A DNA stretch of 64,000 nt from Brevibacterium sp. CCUG 69071 (lineage in GTDB: Bacteria; Actinomycetota; Actinomycetes; Actinomycetales; Brevibacteriaceae): the NCBI RefSeq assembly GCF_021023135.1, contig NZ_PGFV01000001.1, positions 868,001 through 932,000 of the forward strand, given 5' to 3'. The notes beneath the pieces are model-generated. The model saw nothing but the letters and a program-made list of their open reading frames with translations, was not told the DNA's origin and did not search any database. The first letter of the stretch is position 1. The number at the start of each line of letters is the position of its first letter. Made by a program: the position numbers and the translations under genes. Positions 54,657-63,328 of the stretch are shown here, one piece after another.

Positions 54657-55691
54657 ATGTCGGATGAGCAGAGCGGCAGCTACGTGACCGAGGGCGAAGA
54701 GTTCAACCGCGACACGAACTACATCGACGACCGGATCCTCGATGATCCGAACGCAAGGTGGCCGGCCGAACCGGGTCGCTACCGCCTCATCGCCGCACGC
54801 GCCTGCCCATGGGCGAACCGAGCGATCATCGTCCGTCGGCTCCTCGGCCTCGAGGACGTCATCTCTCTGGGGATGCCGGGGCCGACGCATGACTGGCGTT
54901 CGTGGACCTTCGATCTCGATCCCGGAGGCGTCGACCCGGTGCTCGGCATCGAACGCCTCCAACAGGCCTTCTTCGCCAGATTCCCCGACTACCCGCGGGG
55001 CATCACCGTGCCCGCCATCGTCGACATCGCCTCCGGCGGGGTCGTGACGAACGACTTCCCGCAGATCACCGAGGACTTCTCCACCCAGTGGAGGGCCCAT
55101 CACCGGGAGGGCGCACCGAATCTCTGGCCCGAGGAGTCTCGGGAGGAGATGGAGAAGGTGATGCGTCTGATCTACACCGAGATCAACAACGGGGTCTACC
55201 GCTGCGGTTTCGCCGGTTCCCAGGAGGCTTACGAGGCCGCCTTCGACCGTCTGTTCTCGGCCTTGGACATCGTCGAGGAGCGACTCGGCCGGTCTCGATT
55301 CCTCATGGGCGGATCGATCACCGAGGCGGATGTGCGTCTGTTCACGACCCTGGCCCGTTTCGATCCGGTGTACTACGGCCACTTCAAATGCAACCGGCAG
55401 GGACTGCACCAGTTCGAGAACCTGTGGGGATATGCCCGCGACCTGTACCAGACCCCCGGATTCGGCGACACGATCGACTTCGTGCAGATCAAAGAGCACT
55501 ACTACATCGTCCACACCGATGTGAACCCCACCCAGATCGTGCCGCAGGGGCCCGATCTCTCCAATTGGCTCTCTGCCCACGGACGGGAGAAGTTCGGCGG
55601 CTCACCCTTCGGCGACGGGACTCCTCCGGGACCCGTCAAGGCAGGCGAAGAGGTGCCCTACGAGCACACCGCAGCCGCCTGGGTCAGTTGA
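54657..55691 (+). CDS. Ecm4/YqjG-type thiol-dependent reductase (glutathione S-transferase fold)
   Basis: 344 residues. The thioredoxin-like domain has ACPWANRAIIVRRLLGL with the CPWA active-site Cys of glutathionyl-hydroquinone reductases; the helical GST C-terminal domain follows (LGRSRFLMGGSITEADVRLF). Family members reduce S-glutathionyl-hydroquinones. Actinobacteria mostly use mycothiol rather than glutathione, so the native thiol is uncertain. ATG with GGGAGGAG upstream; TAGGCT at 54607 is a possible -10. Confidence 0.85.
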   Translation: MSDEQSGSYVTEGEEFNRDTNYIDDRILDDPNARWPAEPGRYRLIAARACPWANRAIIVRRLLGLEDVISLGMPGPTHDWRSWTFDLDPGGVDPVLGIERLQQAFFARFPDYPRGITVPAIVDIASGGVVTNDFPQITEDFSTQWRAHHREGAPNLWPEESREEMEKVMRLIYTEINNGVYRCGFAGSQEAYEAAFDRLFSALDIVEERLGRSRFLMGGSITEADVRLFTTLARFDPVYYGHFKCNRQGLHQFENLWGYARDLYQTPGFGDTIDFVQIKEHYYIVHTDVNPTQIVPQGPDLSNWLSAHGREKFGGSPFGDGTPPGPVKAGEEVPYEHTAAAWVS

Positions 55692-55702
55692 GACTCTGAG
55701 GC

Positions 55703-56407
55703 TCAGGCCTCGGGCTGACCCGCGGTGCGCTGTCGGCGGTGCTTGCAGATCTTGAGGACGATCCAGACGGCGACGAAGGCGACCACAGCGACGATGACCA
55801 CCGTCTGGAAGTATCCGGCATAGGTCTCGACGATCGACCAGTTCTCGCCGAGGTAGAACCCGGCGACGATGAGGATCGTGTTCCAGATCGCGCTGCCGAT
55901 CGTCGTGAGCAGCGTGAACTTGAGGATCGGCATGTTCCGCATGCCCGCGGGAATCGAGATGAGCGATCGGAAGATCGGAACCATCCGACCGAAGAACACG
56001 GCCTTGTCACCGTGCTTGTCGAACCAGGCGACCGTCTTGTGGACGTCGTCGACGTCGACGAGCGGCATCTTCACAGCGACCCGAGCGATGCGTTCGAGGC
56101 CGATCCGCTTGCCCAGCGCCCACAACAGGATCGCCCCGCTGAGCGACCCGAGTGTCGCGCAGATGATCGCGAGCACGATGTTCATCTCGCCCCTGCTCGA
56201 GGTGAAGCCGGCGAGGGGCAGCACGAGTTCGCTGGGGATCGGCGGGAAGATGTTGTCGAGGAACACCATGAACCCGACTCCGAGCGGTCCCAGCGTCTCC
56301 ATGATCGTCACTGTCCAGGCGGAGAATCCGCTGAGGTTATCGGCGGCGCTCGACCCCGAGGACATCAGGAGATCAGCTGCGGGACCGGTCGAAAATGAAG
56401 TCGGCAT
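55703..56407 (-). CDS. DedA family membrane protein
   Basis: 234 residues with several helices and the conserved DNIFPPIPSELVLPLAGF early motif, FGRMVPIFRSLISIPAG and GSAIWNTILI. DedA/Tvp38 proteins are flippase-like transporters for lipids (e.g., undecaprenyl phosphate). ATG at 56407 preferred: TAGACT lies 7 bases upstream and no Shine-Dalgarno is seen. Confidence 0.92.
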   Translation of the reverse strand: MPTSFSTGPAADLLMSSGSSAADNLSGFSAWTVTIMETLGPLGVGFMVFLDNIFPPIPSELVLPLAGFTSSRGEMNIVLAIICATLGSLSGAILLWALGKRIGLERIARVAVKMPLVDVDDVHKTVAWFDKHGDKAVFFGRMVPIFRSLISIPAGMRNMPILKFTLLTTIGSAIWNTILIVAGFYLGENWSIVETYAGYFQTVVIVAVVAFVAVWIVLKICKHRRQRTAGQPEA

Positions 56408-56414
56408 GGTCAAA

Positions 56415-56420
56415 AGTCTA
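56415..56420 (-). promoter_or_regulatory. -10 box of leaderless dedA
   Basis: TAGACT on the minus strand, 7 bases before the ATG at 56407. Confidence 0.5.
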
Positions 56421-56508
56421 GATAAAGGCGCGGCCCACCGCTCACAGTGCCCTCACAGCGGCTAGTGTTGAAACGGAAACCTGCGGGTACAGATCGAAGG
56501 AGCACGGA

Positions 56509-57549
56509 GTGACACCAGCGAAGGTTCTGGCTTCACGCAACACGGTCGCCGAAGTCGGCCACCACGCCATCACCCAGCCCGGGCCCGCCCACCTCATGCG
56601 CGCAGTCAAGCGCTTCGGTGAGCGTCTGGGCAACCAGTTCGGTGCGGCCATCACCTACTTCCTCGTGCTCGCGGTCATGCCGATCGCCATGTTCACCTTC
56701 GCGGCTCTCGGCTTCGTCCTCGATGTGCTCCGTCCGGACCTCGTCCCCGTCATCACCGACCAGATCGAAACCTACGTCGGAGGCAACTCGAGCCTGACCG
56801 AACAGCTCGAGTCCTTCCTCACCAGCTGGCAGTCGGTCGGAATCATCGCCATCCTCGCCGCGCTCTACACGGGCCAGGGCTTCATCGGCAACCTCGGCGC
56901 CGCCGTCCGCGCCCAGCTGCACGCCGACTTCGAAGACGCGGTTCCCGAGAAATCCTTCGTGATGAAGATCCTGTCGAATGTCGGGACCCTCCTCGGACTC
57001 ATCGTCGGGCTCCTCCTGACCGTGGCTCTGACCATCGTCGGCACCGGACTGCCCTCGGTCATCGGCGATGCCTTCGGCCTGCCCGGTTGGGCCAGGGCGC
57101 TGCTGGTCATCGTGCCCCTCATCATCGCCCTCGGTGCCGCCTGGCTGATCTTCATGTTCCTGTTCACTACCCTGCCCGAACGGTCGGTGGGCAAGCAGGC
57201 GAAGGTCCGCGGCTCTCTCATCGGCGCCGTGGCCTTCGTCGTCCTCCTCAACTTCGCGACCGTGCTCGTCGACCTGTTCTCCGGGAACAAGGCCGCAGGC
57301 GTGTTCGGGTCGATCATCGCGATCATGCTGACGATGAACATCTTCGCCCGCATCATCCTCTTCGTCGCCGCCTGGATCGGCACCGCGAATCCGCCGCGGC
57401 CGCAGGAGGACCAATCACCCGAATACCGCTTCGTCGAACCCAAGGTGCAGGCCCAGAGTCTCGGCGCTCTGCTCACCGGGGCCGGCATCATCGCACTCAC
57501 CCTGCTTGGATTCCGGCGACTCGACGAACGCAGGTCCGACCGCCGGTAG
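56509..57549 (+). CDS. YihY/virulence factor BrkB family membrane protein
   Basis: 346 residues with six helices: FGAAITYFLVLAVMPIAMFTF, then AALYTGQGFIGNLGAAVRAQL, and the GSLIGAVAFVVLLN and IAIMLTMNIFARIILFVAAW segments. This matches YihY/BrkB (once called RNase BN, an error). Function unknown. GTG start with GAAGGAG upstream; divergent from dedA. Confidence 0.9.
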   Translation: MTPAKVLASRNTVAEVGHHAITQPGPAHLMRAVKRFGERLGNQFGAAITYFLVLAVMPIAMFTFAALGFVLDVLRPDLVPVITDQIETYVGGNSSLTEQLESFLTSWQSVGIIAILAALYTGQGFIGNLGAAVRAQLHADFEDAVPEKSFVMKILSNVGTLLGLIVGLLLTVALTIVGTGLPSVIGDAFGLPGWARALLVIVPLIIALGAAWLIFMFLFTTLPERSVGKQAKVRGSLIGAVAFVVLLNFATVLVDLFSGNKAAGVFGSIIAIMLTMNIFARIILFVAAWIGTANPPRPQEDQSPEYRFVEPKVQAQSLGALLTGAGIIALTLLGFRRLDERRSDRR

Positions 57550-57558
57550 GCAACGCGT

Positions 57559-57564
57559 TAGACT
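57559..57564 (+). promoter_or_regulatory. Candidate -10 box of gapB
   Basis: TAGACT about 38 bases before the gapB start; the -35 region is not canonical. Confidence 0.45.
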
Positions 57565-57602
57565 GTCCTCGAATCCGCTAACTGATCGAGGAGACACGAC
57601 CT

Positions 57603-59030
57603 TTGACTGACGCAACGACTGCGCGCCTGGACGAATGGGCGAAGAAGCAGACCGCCGCCGAAGACCTGATTCCGCTCGTGGGACGCCTGTACCGCGAGAA
57701 CGACGTGCTGCTGACCCTCTTCGGGCGGTCGCTGCTGAACAAGTCGGTGACCGGGATGATCAAGGCGCACCGCTATGCGCGCCACTTCCTCGGCGAGGAA
57801 CTCGATATCGCGATCACCCACAAGATCGTCACCGCTCTGGCCGAACTCGATCTCGGTCCCGCGCGGATCGACCTCGGTCGCCTCGTGGAGAAGATGGACG
57901 ACCCTGCCGGTTCGATCGAGGAATTCCTCGCCACGGAACTCGCCGAGATTGTCGGTTCTCAGGTCGATGAGGGCGAGTCCCGCGACGTCGTCCTCTACGG
58001 CTTCGGCCGCATCGGTCGTCTCCTGGCCCGGATCCTCATCGACCGTGCCGGCGGGACCGGTATGCGCCTGCGTGCGATCGTCGTCCGCAAGGGCGGCGAG
58101 AACGACATCGTCAAGCGCGCCTCTCTGCTCCGCCGTGACTCCGTGCACGGAAAGTTCGACGGCACCATCGTCGTCGACGAAGAGGCGAACACGATCCAGG
58201 CCAACGGCACCCTGATCCAGGTCATCTACTCCGATGACCCCTCACAGGTCGACTACACCGCCTACGGCATCACCGATGCGATCATCGTCGACAACACCGG
58301 CAAGTGGCGCGACGAGGAGGGCCTGTCCAAGCACCTCGCCTGCCCCGGTGCCTCGAAGGTCCTGCTCACTGCGCCCGGCAAGGGCGAGGTCAAGAACATC
58401 GTCTACGGCGTCAACGATGCCGCGATCCTCGACACAGACACCGTGATGTCCGCAGCTTCGTGCACGACGAACGCGATCACGCCGGTGCTCAAGGCGATCC
58501 ATGATCGCTTCGGCGTCCGCAACGGCCACGTCGAGACCGTGCACTCGTTCACCAACGACCAGAATCTCATCGACAACTTCCACAAGGGCTCGCGCCGTGG
58601 ACGTGCCGCCGGACTGAACATGGTGCTCACCGAGACCGGTGCCGCCAAGGCAGTGGCCAAGGCGCTCCCCGAGCTCAAGGGCAAGCTCTCGGGCAACGCG
58701 ATCCGGGTTCCGACCCCGAACGTGTCGATGGCGATCCTCAACCTCAACCTCGAGACCGCCACCGACGTCGAGGAGCTCAACGCCTTCCTCCGCGAGACCT
58801 CGATGCACTCGTCGCTGCGCAACCAGGTCGACTACGTCACCTCCCCCGAGCTGGTCTCGAGCGATCTCGTCGGCTCGAAGCGCGCCGGCGTCGTCGATGG
58901 TCTGGCGACCATCGTCGATGAGGACCGTGTCGTCGTCTATGTCTGGTACGACAACGAGTTCGGCTACAGCTGCCAGGTCGTCCGCTGTGTGGCGAAGATG
59001 ACCGGTGTGGACGTTCCCGCGTTCCCATGA
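57603..59030 (+). CDS. gapB: Glyceraldehyde-3-phosphate dehydrogenase, long GapB-type
   Basis: 475 residues, with about 125 N-terminal residues (LDEWAKKQTAAEDLIPLVGRL) before the Rossmann VLYGFGRIGRLLARILI. The catalytic Cys is in AASCTTNAITPV. The long form matches Corynebacterium GapB, which favours gluconeogenesis with NADP(H) in that organism; cofactor here not seen. TTG start at 57603 (TTG ACT GAC) with GAGGAG 10 bases upstream. Confidence 0.92.
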   Translation: MTDATTARLDEWAKKQTAAEDLIPLVGRLYRENDVLLTLFGRSLLNKSVTGMIKAHRYARHFLGEELDIAITHKIVTALAELDLGPARIDLGRLVEKMDDPAGSIEEFLATELAEIVGSQVDEGESRDVVLYGFGRIGRLLARILIDRAGGTGMRLRAIVVRKGGENDIVKRASLLRRDSVHGKFDGTIVVDEEANTIQANGTLIQVIYSDDPSQVDYTAYGITDAIIVDNTGKWRDEEGLSKHLACPGASKVLLTAPGKGEVKNIVYGVNDAAILDTDTVMSAASCTTNAITPVLKAIHDRFGVRNGHVETVHSFTNDQNLIDNFHKGSRRGRAAGLNMVLTETGAAKAVAKALPELKGKLSGNAIRVPTPNVSMAILNLNLETATDVEELNAFLRETSMHSSLRNQVDYVTSPELVSSDLVGSKRAGVVDGLATIVDEDRVVVYVWYDNEFGYSCQVVRCVAKMTGVDVPAFP

Positions 59031-59102
59031 TCCGCGGCTGAACCGCTTCCCGTCCCGGCCAGGCAGATCTCCTGCGATCGCCCTGTCCGGACACGTGAGC
59101 TG

Positions 59103-59139
59103 AGAAGGCGCCTGCAGTCATCGACTGCAGGCGCCTTCT
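59103..59139 (+). terminator. gapB terminator hairpin
   Basis: A perfect 17-base-pair stem (59103-59119 with 59123-59139), loop ATC, 72 bases past the gapB stop. No T-run. Confidence 0.85.
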
Positions 59140-59214
59140 GTCGTGCGGCCGCCGAAAACGCCGAGGGCAGGGTTCGCCGGGACCAAGGGTGCGGCCGCCG
59201 GACGCGGGACCGGC

Positions 59215-59814
59215 TCAGTCCCGCTCCCCCGCCTCCGCTTCGTTCTCCATCGCCTCGTGGAGCCAGATCGGGGTGAATGTGGCGAACCGGCCGGCCAGTT
59301 CGTCATCGCTGTCGAGCATCACCGCAAGCCGGTCATCGGCGGATTCGAGCTCATTGGCCCAGATCGGTCCGAGGCAGGCCAGCAGCGCACAGGCGATGAC
59401 GATCGCGATGGCGAGGATCGGCGTCTGCGACCACAGCAGCCAGCCGAAGAGCAGGCCGAGGATCGCAAAGGCGATAGCGATCGCCATGCCGCCGCTGCGG
59501 GTCCGCGGAGCCTTCGCTTTGGCCGGCTTCGCGGCGGCGATCGAATCGAGGATGTCCCGGTTGATCCGCGTCCAGGCGATGATCGCCCCGAGAGCGCAGA
59601 CGATCCCGATCATGATCAGACTGAAGGCGGAGAACAGCAGGACCGCGTCGATACGGTCGCCCTGCGCCTGCATGGCAGCACCGAGACCCGCAATGAGCAT
59701 CGCACCGGCGAGCACCAGCATGCTCAGCAGCCGAGCTCGGCGCACGGCGATGAGTTCGGCGAGGATCCGCGCCAGCAGCGCCCGTTCGCGATTCGGATCG
59801 TGTTCGCCGCTCAT
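59215..59814 (-). CDS. Multi-helix membrane protein, function unknown
   Basis: 199 residues, four hydrophobic segments in two pairs (LLSMLVLAGAMLIAGLGAAM, then the ALIMIGIVCALGAIIA region; AIAIAFAILGLLFGWLL, then ILAIAIVIACALLACLG), a basic loop (AKPAKAKAPRTRSGG), and an acidic C-terminus. ATG at 59814 forms ATGA with the dehydrogenase stop. No family recognised. Confidence 0.75.
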   Translation of the reverse strand: MSGEHDPNRERALLARILAELIAVRRARLLSMLVLAGAMLIAGLGAAMQAQGDRIDAVLLFSAFSLIMIGIVCALGAIIAWTRINRDILDSIAAAKPAKAKAPRTRSGGMAIAIAFAILGLLFGWLLWSQTPILAIAIVIACALLACLGPIWANELESADDRLAVMLDSDDELAGRFATFTPIWLHEAMENEAEAGERD

Positions 59815-60776
59815 CGCACGTACCCTCGCTGCTTGTCGACCGTGTGGGTGAAGGCACGCCCGGCCTCGTAGTCCTCGAACAGTGCATGGAACTGTTCGGC
59901 CAATCGCATCCGCCAGCCGTCGGTGTCCCCGCTCATGTGCGGGGTGATGATGACATTGTCCATCTGCCACAGCGGATGCTTAGCCGGAAGCGGTTCGGTA
60001 TCGAAGACGTCGAGGCAGGCACCGGCGATGCTGTGTGTCTCCAGAGCAGCGACGAGGGCAGCAGTGTCGACGGTGTCTCCACGGCCGACGTTGATGAAGC
60101 AGGCATCCGGTTCCATGGCGGCGAACACCTCGGCGTCGATGAGCCCGCGGGTCTGCTCCGTCAGCGGTGCGACGTCGATGACCCAGTCGAAGCCGGTGAG
60201 ATGATCGACCAGTCGAGCCGAGTCGACGACCTCATCGAAGTCGGGGTCGCCGCTGCGGGCCCGGCTGCCGGCGCCGGTGACGCGGACGTCGAGGGCCGTG
60301 AGCACGCGGGCGATCGCCCGTCCGATCGCTCCGGTGCCCACGATCATCGCCCTCGACCCGGCGAGGTCGCGGGTCGAACGTCGATTCCACACAGCTCTGC
60401 GCTGATCCTTCAGCGACTTCACGGAGGCCTTGGCCTGCATGAGGATGTAGTTGAGGACGAACTCGGCGATCGGCCGGTCGAAGACTCCCCGCGCATTGGT
60501 CACAACCACCTCGGAGGCTGCGAGCTCATCGAAGAGCAGGGAGTCGACCCCGGCGGCTGCCGCATGGATCCAGCTCAGCGAATCGGCGCGGTGGAACTCA
60601 CTGGCAAGTGCCGTGGAGAAGAAGTCCCACTGCAGGAGGACATCGGTGCCCGGCAGCGCGGAGCCGAGCTCCTCGGCCGCGACGATGCGAAGCTCGACGT
60701 CCTCCCGGTTGCCCAGGTCAGTGAGCAGGGCGGGAACGTCCGTTCCCGGTCTGTTGAGAATGGTCAGTACCGTCAT
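59811..60776 (-). CDS. D-isomer-specific 2-hydroxyacid dehydrogenase
   Basis: 321 residues. VGTGAIGRAIARVLTALDVRVTG is the NAD-binding Rossmann motif; FINVGRGDTVDTAALV and a terminal MSGDTD-like His region complete the fold. It reduces a 2-keto acid; substrate unknown. ATG at 60776 lies within the MFS gene, overlapping its 3' end by 59 bases, with AAGGA just upstream; the frame is needed for the first strand. Confidence 0.88.
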   Translation of the reverse strand: MTVLTILNRPGTDVPALLTDLGNREDVELRIVAAEELGSALPGTDVLLQWDFFSTALASEFHRADSLSWIHAAAAGVDSLLFDELAASEVVVTNARGVFDRPIAEFVLNYILMQAKASVKSLKDQRRAVWNRRSTRDLAGSRAMIVGTGAIGRAIARVLTALDVRVTGAGSRARSGDPDFDEVVDSARLVDHLTGFDWVIDVAPLTEQTRGLIDAEVFAAMEPDACFINVGRGDTVDTAALVAALETHSIAGACLDVFDTEPLPAKHPLWQMDNVIITPHMSGDTDGWRMRLAEQFHALFEDYEAGRAFTHTVDKQRGYVR

Positions 60777-62421
60777 CCATCGTTTCCTTCGCCAGCGGGG
60801 TCACGCCCACACTAGCCGATCGTTCACCGTCGATGTCGACGCGCTCACGCTGTGATGTGTCGGTCTTGAGGGTCTGCGCCAGCGGGGTGTTCTTCAGGAA
60901 GCAGAGGACCGCGAAGCCGATGACCAGCAGAGGTGCGACCCACAGGAAGAGCGGAACCAGAGCATCATTGTAGGAGTTGATGATGAGCGAGTGCAGAGGC
61001 TCGGGCATGTCGGCGACGATCTTGGGCGTCAGCCCGGTCGAGGACATCTTCGGCAGCGGAATCGACGGGGCCGACTTCATCAGCTCGCCCATTCCGTCCT
61101 TGATGTTGTCCATCAGCCGTTGGGTGAAGACCGATCCAATGAAGGCCATGCCCAGGGTGGCTCCGACCTGGCGGAAGTAGTTGTTCGACGCCGTGGCGGT
61201 GCCGACCATGGACACCGGGAACGCGTTCTGCACGACGAGGACGAGAGTCTGCATGCTCATTCCCAGGCCGAGTCCCAGCAGCGCCAGACATCCCATGGTC
61301 TCCCAGGCGGGGCTGTCGGCCTTGAGCTGGGAGAGCAGGACGAGCGAGGCGGCGATGATGAGGACACCCATCAGCGGGTACTTCAAGTACTTGCCGGTGC
61401 GGGAGACGACGAAGCCGATCAGGGTCGAGGAGATGAGCATCGTGCCCATCATCGGCACCATCATCAGTCCGGCGACGGTGGCGTCGATGCCGTGGACCAT
61501 CTGCAGATAGGTCGGCATGTAGGACAGGACGCCGAACATGCCCACACCGATGAACAGACCTGCGATCGTGCACAGCAGGAAGTCCCGGTTCTTGAACAGG
61601 TACATTGGGATGACCGGTTCGCTGACCTTGAGCTCGACGAGGATGAAGGCGACGATCGACACCGCGCCGAGGATGATGAGTCCGTTGATCTGCCAGGAGC
61701 CCCACTCGTAGTCATGTCCGCCCCAGGCGGAGACGAGGACGATGCACGAGGTCACGATGGACACCAGTGCCATGCCACCGACATCGATCTTCGGGCGGTG
61801 GCCCTTGTTGTGCTTGGGGACTTTGAGGAAGATCGCGGCCGCGAAGAGGGCGATGATGCCGAGCGGGAAGTTGATCGCGAAGGCCCAGCGCCAGCCGGGA
61901 CCCTCCGTCAGCCATCCGCCGATGAGCGGTCCGGCCACGGAGGACACAGCGAAGGCGGAGCCCATGATGCCCATGTACTTTCCGCGTTCGCGGGCCGGGA
62001 CCACCGAGGCGATGATCGACTGCGAGAGGATCATCATTCCGCCGCCGCCGATGCCCTGAAGGACGCGGCCGAAGATGAGCATGGGCATCGCGTCGGCGAT
62101 GAGAGCGAACGCCGAGCCGGCGAGGAAGCAGCAGATGGCGAACATGAACAGGGGCTTGCGGCCGAAGAGGTCGCCGACCTTGCCGTAGATGGGCATCATG
62201 ATCGTCGAGGCGAGCATGAAGGCGGTCGAGACCCACAGCATCTGATCGACGCCATCGAGTTCGCCGACGATCGTCGGCAGCGCCGTCGCCAGCACCGTCT
62301 GGTTGAGGGAGAACATGAACATCGCGATCATCAGTCCCACGAACAGAAGGATGATCCCCGAGGTCTTCATGGGTTCGGCGTCGCCTGGCGGTTGAGGCTT
62401 CACTGTTGCGGTATCGGTCAT
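60718..62421 (-). CDS. MFS drug transporter, DHA2 (14-helix) family
   Basis: 567 residues with 14 helices. Motif C-like and A-type loops (YGKVGDLFGRKPLFM) and PLIGGWLTEGPGWRWAFAINFPLG are typical of DHA2/EmrB-QacA pumps. It would export hydrophobic toxic compounds using protons. A TetR regulator is 148 bases upstream. ATG at 62421 after GAGGACCGGGG. The C-terminal tail overlaps the next gene. Confidence 0.92.
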   Translation of the reverse strand: MTDTATVKPQPPGDAEPMKTSGIILLFVGLMIAMFMFSLNQTVLATALPTIVGELDGVDQMLWVSTAFMLASTIMMPIYGKVGDLFGRKPLFMFAICCFLAGSAFALIADAMPMLIFGRVLQGIGGGGMMILSQSIIASVVPARERGKYMGIMGSAFAVSSVAGPLIGGWLTEGPGWRWAFAINFPLGIIALFAAAIFLKVPKHNKGHRPKIDVGGMALVSIVTSCIVLVSAWGGHDYEWGSWQINGLIILGAVSIVAFILVELKVSEPVIPMYLFKNRDFLLCTIAGLFIGVGMFGVLSYMPTYLQMVHGIDATVAGLMMVPMMGTMLISSTLIGFVVSRTGKYLKYPLMGVLIIAASLVLLSQLKADSPAWETMGCLALLGLGLGMSMQTLVLVVQNAFPVSMVGTATASNNYFRQVGATLGMAFIGSVFTQRLMDNIKDGMGELMKSAPSIPLPKMSSTGLTPKIVADMPEPLHSLIINSYNDALVPLFLWVAPLLVIGFAVLCFLKNTPLAQTLKTDTSQRERVDIDGERSASVGVTPLAKETMDDGTDHSQQTGNGRSRPAH

Positions 62422-62463
62422 TTCCCCGGTCCTCAGATCCTGGTTTCTTCTCATCACAGCCTT

Positions 62464-62473
62464 GATTGCAATC
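62464..62473. promoter_or_regulatory. Small palindrome upstream of the MFS gene
   Basis: GATTGCAATC, a perfect 10-base palindrome 43 bases before the MFS ATG; the TTGCAA core also occurs in the palindromes upstream of the TetR gene, so it may be an operator. Confidence 0.4.
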
Positions 62474-62523
62474 GTTCGGGTTTCACGGTCGGTGGGGTGT
62501 CGATCGATGGGTGTTTCGGTGGA

Positions 62524-62583
62524 TGGTGCCGTTACAGGCGGTCGATGGGGGTGCCGGTCGGTGATGCCGTCACAGACGGTCGA
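62524..62583. repeat. 22-bp direct repeat at the tetR 3' end
   Basis: Copies at 62524-62545 and 62562-62583 match except at three positions. The second contains the end and stop of the TetR gene; the first lies in the gap before the MFS gene. It looks like a local duplication. Confidence 0.6.
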
Positions 62584-63208
62584 GGACCTTGAGGAAGAGC
62601 CCGAGGGACTCTTCGTAGATCTCCCCGGTCCCGCCCTTCTCATCAACGAGCTCCGGTGATCTCTTGATCGCCTGCCCGGCGTGGTTGAGCGGCACGCGGC
62701 AGAGCTGGGTGAGCATTCGGGCGCTGCGTCTGGCGGAGTCCTCACTGGAGAATTCCTGCCCGAGGAAGCGCAGCCGCTCGAGCACATGGCCGGCCACGAG
62801 CTCTTCGAGCGCCTCGGCCCGGTCGAAGCGTTTGCTCACGAGCTCGGGATAGCGGGCGAAGAGTGCGCGCCGACGTGCGGGCAGTTCGGGATCGATCGAG
62901 CCCATCAGCATCGCCTCTCGCACGAACATCGCGGTGTCCCTGGCCAGGTCGCTGCGACCGTTCTCGGAATGGACGTAGTCGTGCACGAGCTGCTCGTCGA
63001 TGTTCGACTGGTCGAGCCCGACGATGGCGTCTTCCTTCGAGGCGTAGTAGTTGAAGAAGGTTCGGGTGGAGACGCCGGCGTCTGCGGCGATGGTCGCCAC
63101 CGTCGCACATTCGAGGCCGTCCTCGAGCACCCGCGTGATCGCTGCCTCGTGAAGGGCATTGCGGGTCTGCCGCGCCTTTCGCGAGCGCAGGGATTCGTTT
63201 TCGGTCAT
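62570..63208 (-). CDS. TetR/AcrR family transcriptional regulator
   Basis: 212 residues. The N-terminal helix-turn-helix includes LEDGLECATVATIAADAGVS and TRTFFNYYASKEDAI. The C-terminal ligand domain is variable. It probably represses the adjacent MFS pump. ATG at 63208 chosen: the next upstream codons lack similarity and run through the operator region. Confidence 0.88.
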   Translation of the reverse strand: MTENESLRSRKARQTRNALHEAAITRVLEDGLECATVATIAADAGVSTRTFFNYYASKEDAIVGLDQSNIDEQLVHDYVHSENGRSDLARDTAMFVREAMLMGSIDPELPARRRALFARYPELVSKRFDRAEALEELVAGHVLERLRFLGQEFSSEDSARRSARMLTQLCRVPLNHAGQAIKRSPELVDEKGGTGEIYEESLGLFLKVLDRL

Positions 63209-63217
63209 GAGACCATT

Positions 63218-63232
63218 TTGCATCTCATGCAA
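63218..63232. promoter_or_regulatory. Candidate TetR operator, site 1
   Basis: TTGCAT CTC ATGCAA, a perfect 6-base inverted repeat with a 3-base centre, 9 bases upstream of the tetR ATG. Confidence 0.55.
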
Positions 63233-63244
63233 GTTTTCACCAAC

Positions 63245-63256
63245 TGCAAATTTGCA
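63245..63256. promoter_or_regulatory. Candidate TetR operator, site 2
   Basis: TGCAAATTTGCA, a perfect 12-base palindrome, AT-rich in an otherwise GC-rich sequence; shares TGCAA half-sites with site 1. Confidence 0.5.
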
Positions 63257-63297
63257 ATTGTGCATAATTTCACTCGGAGAGTGCCCCCGAGGTGTGA

Positions 63298-63327
63298 CGG
63301 CCGACTCGGATGATTCCGAGCCGGCCG
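63298..63327 (-). terminator. Terminator after dnaG
   Basis: A 12-base-pair stem with one mismatch and a 6-base loop, immediately after the dnaG stop (63329-63331) on the minus strand. Confidence 0.7.
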
Positions 63328-63328
63328 C

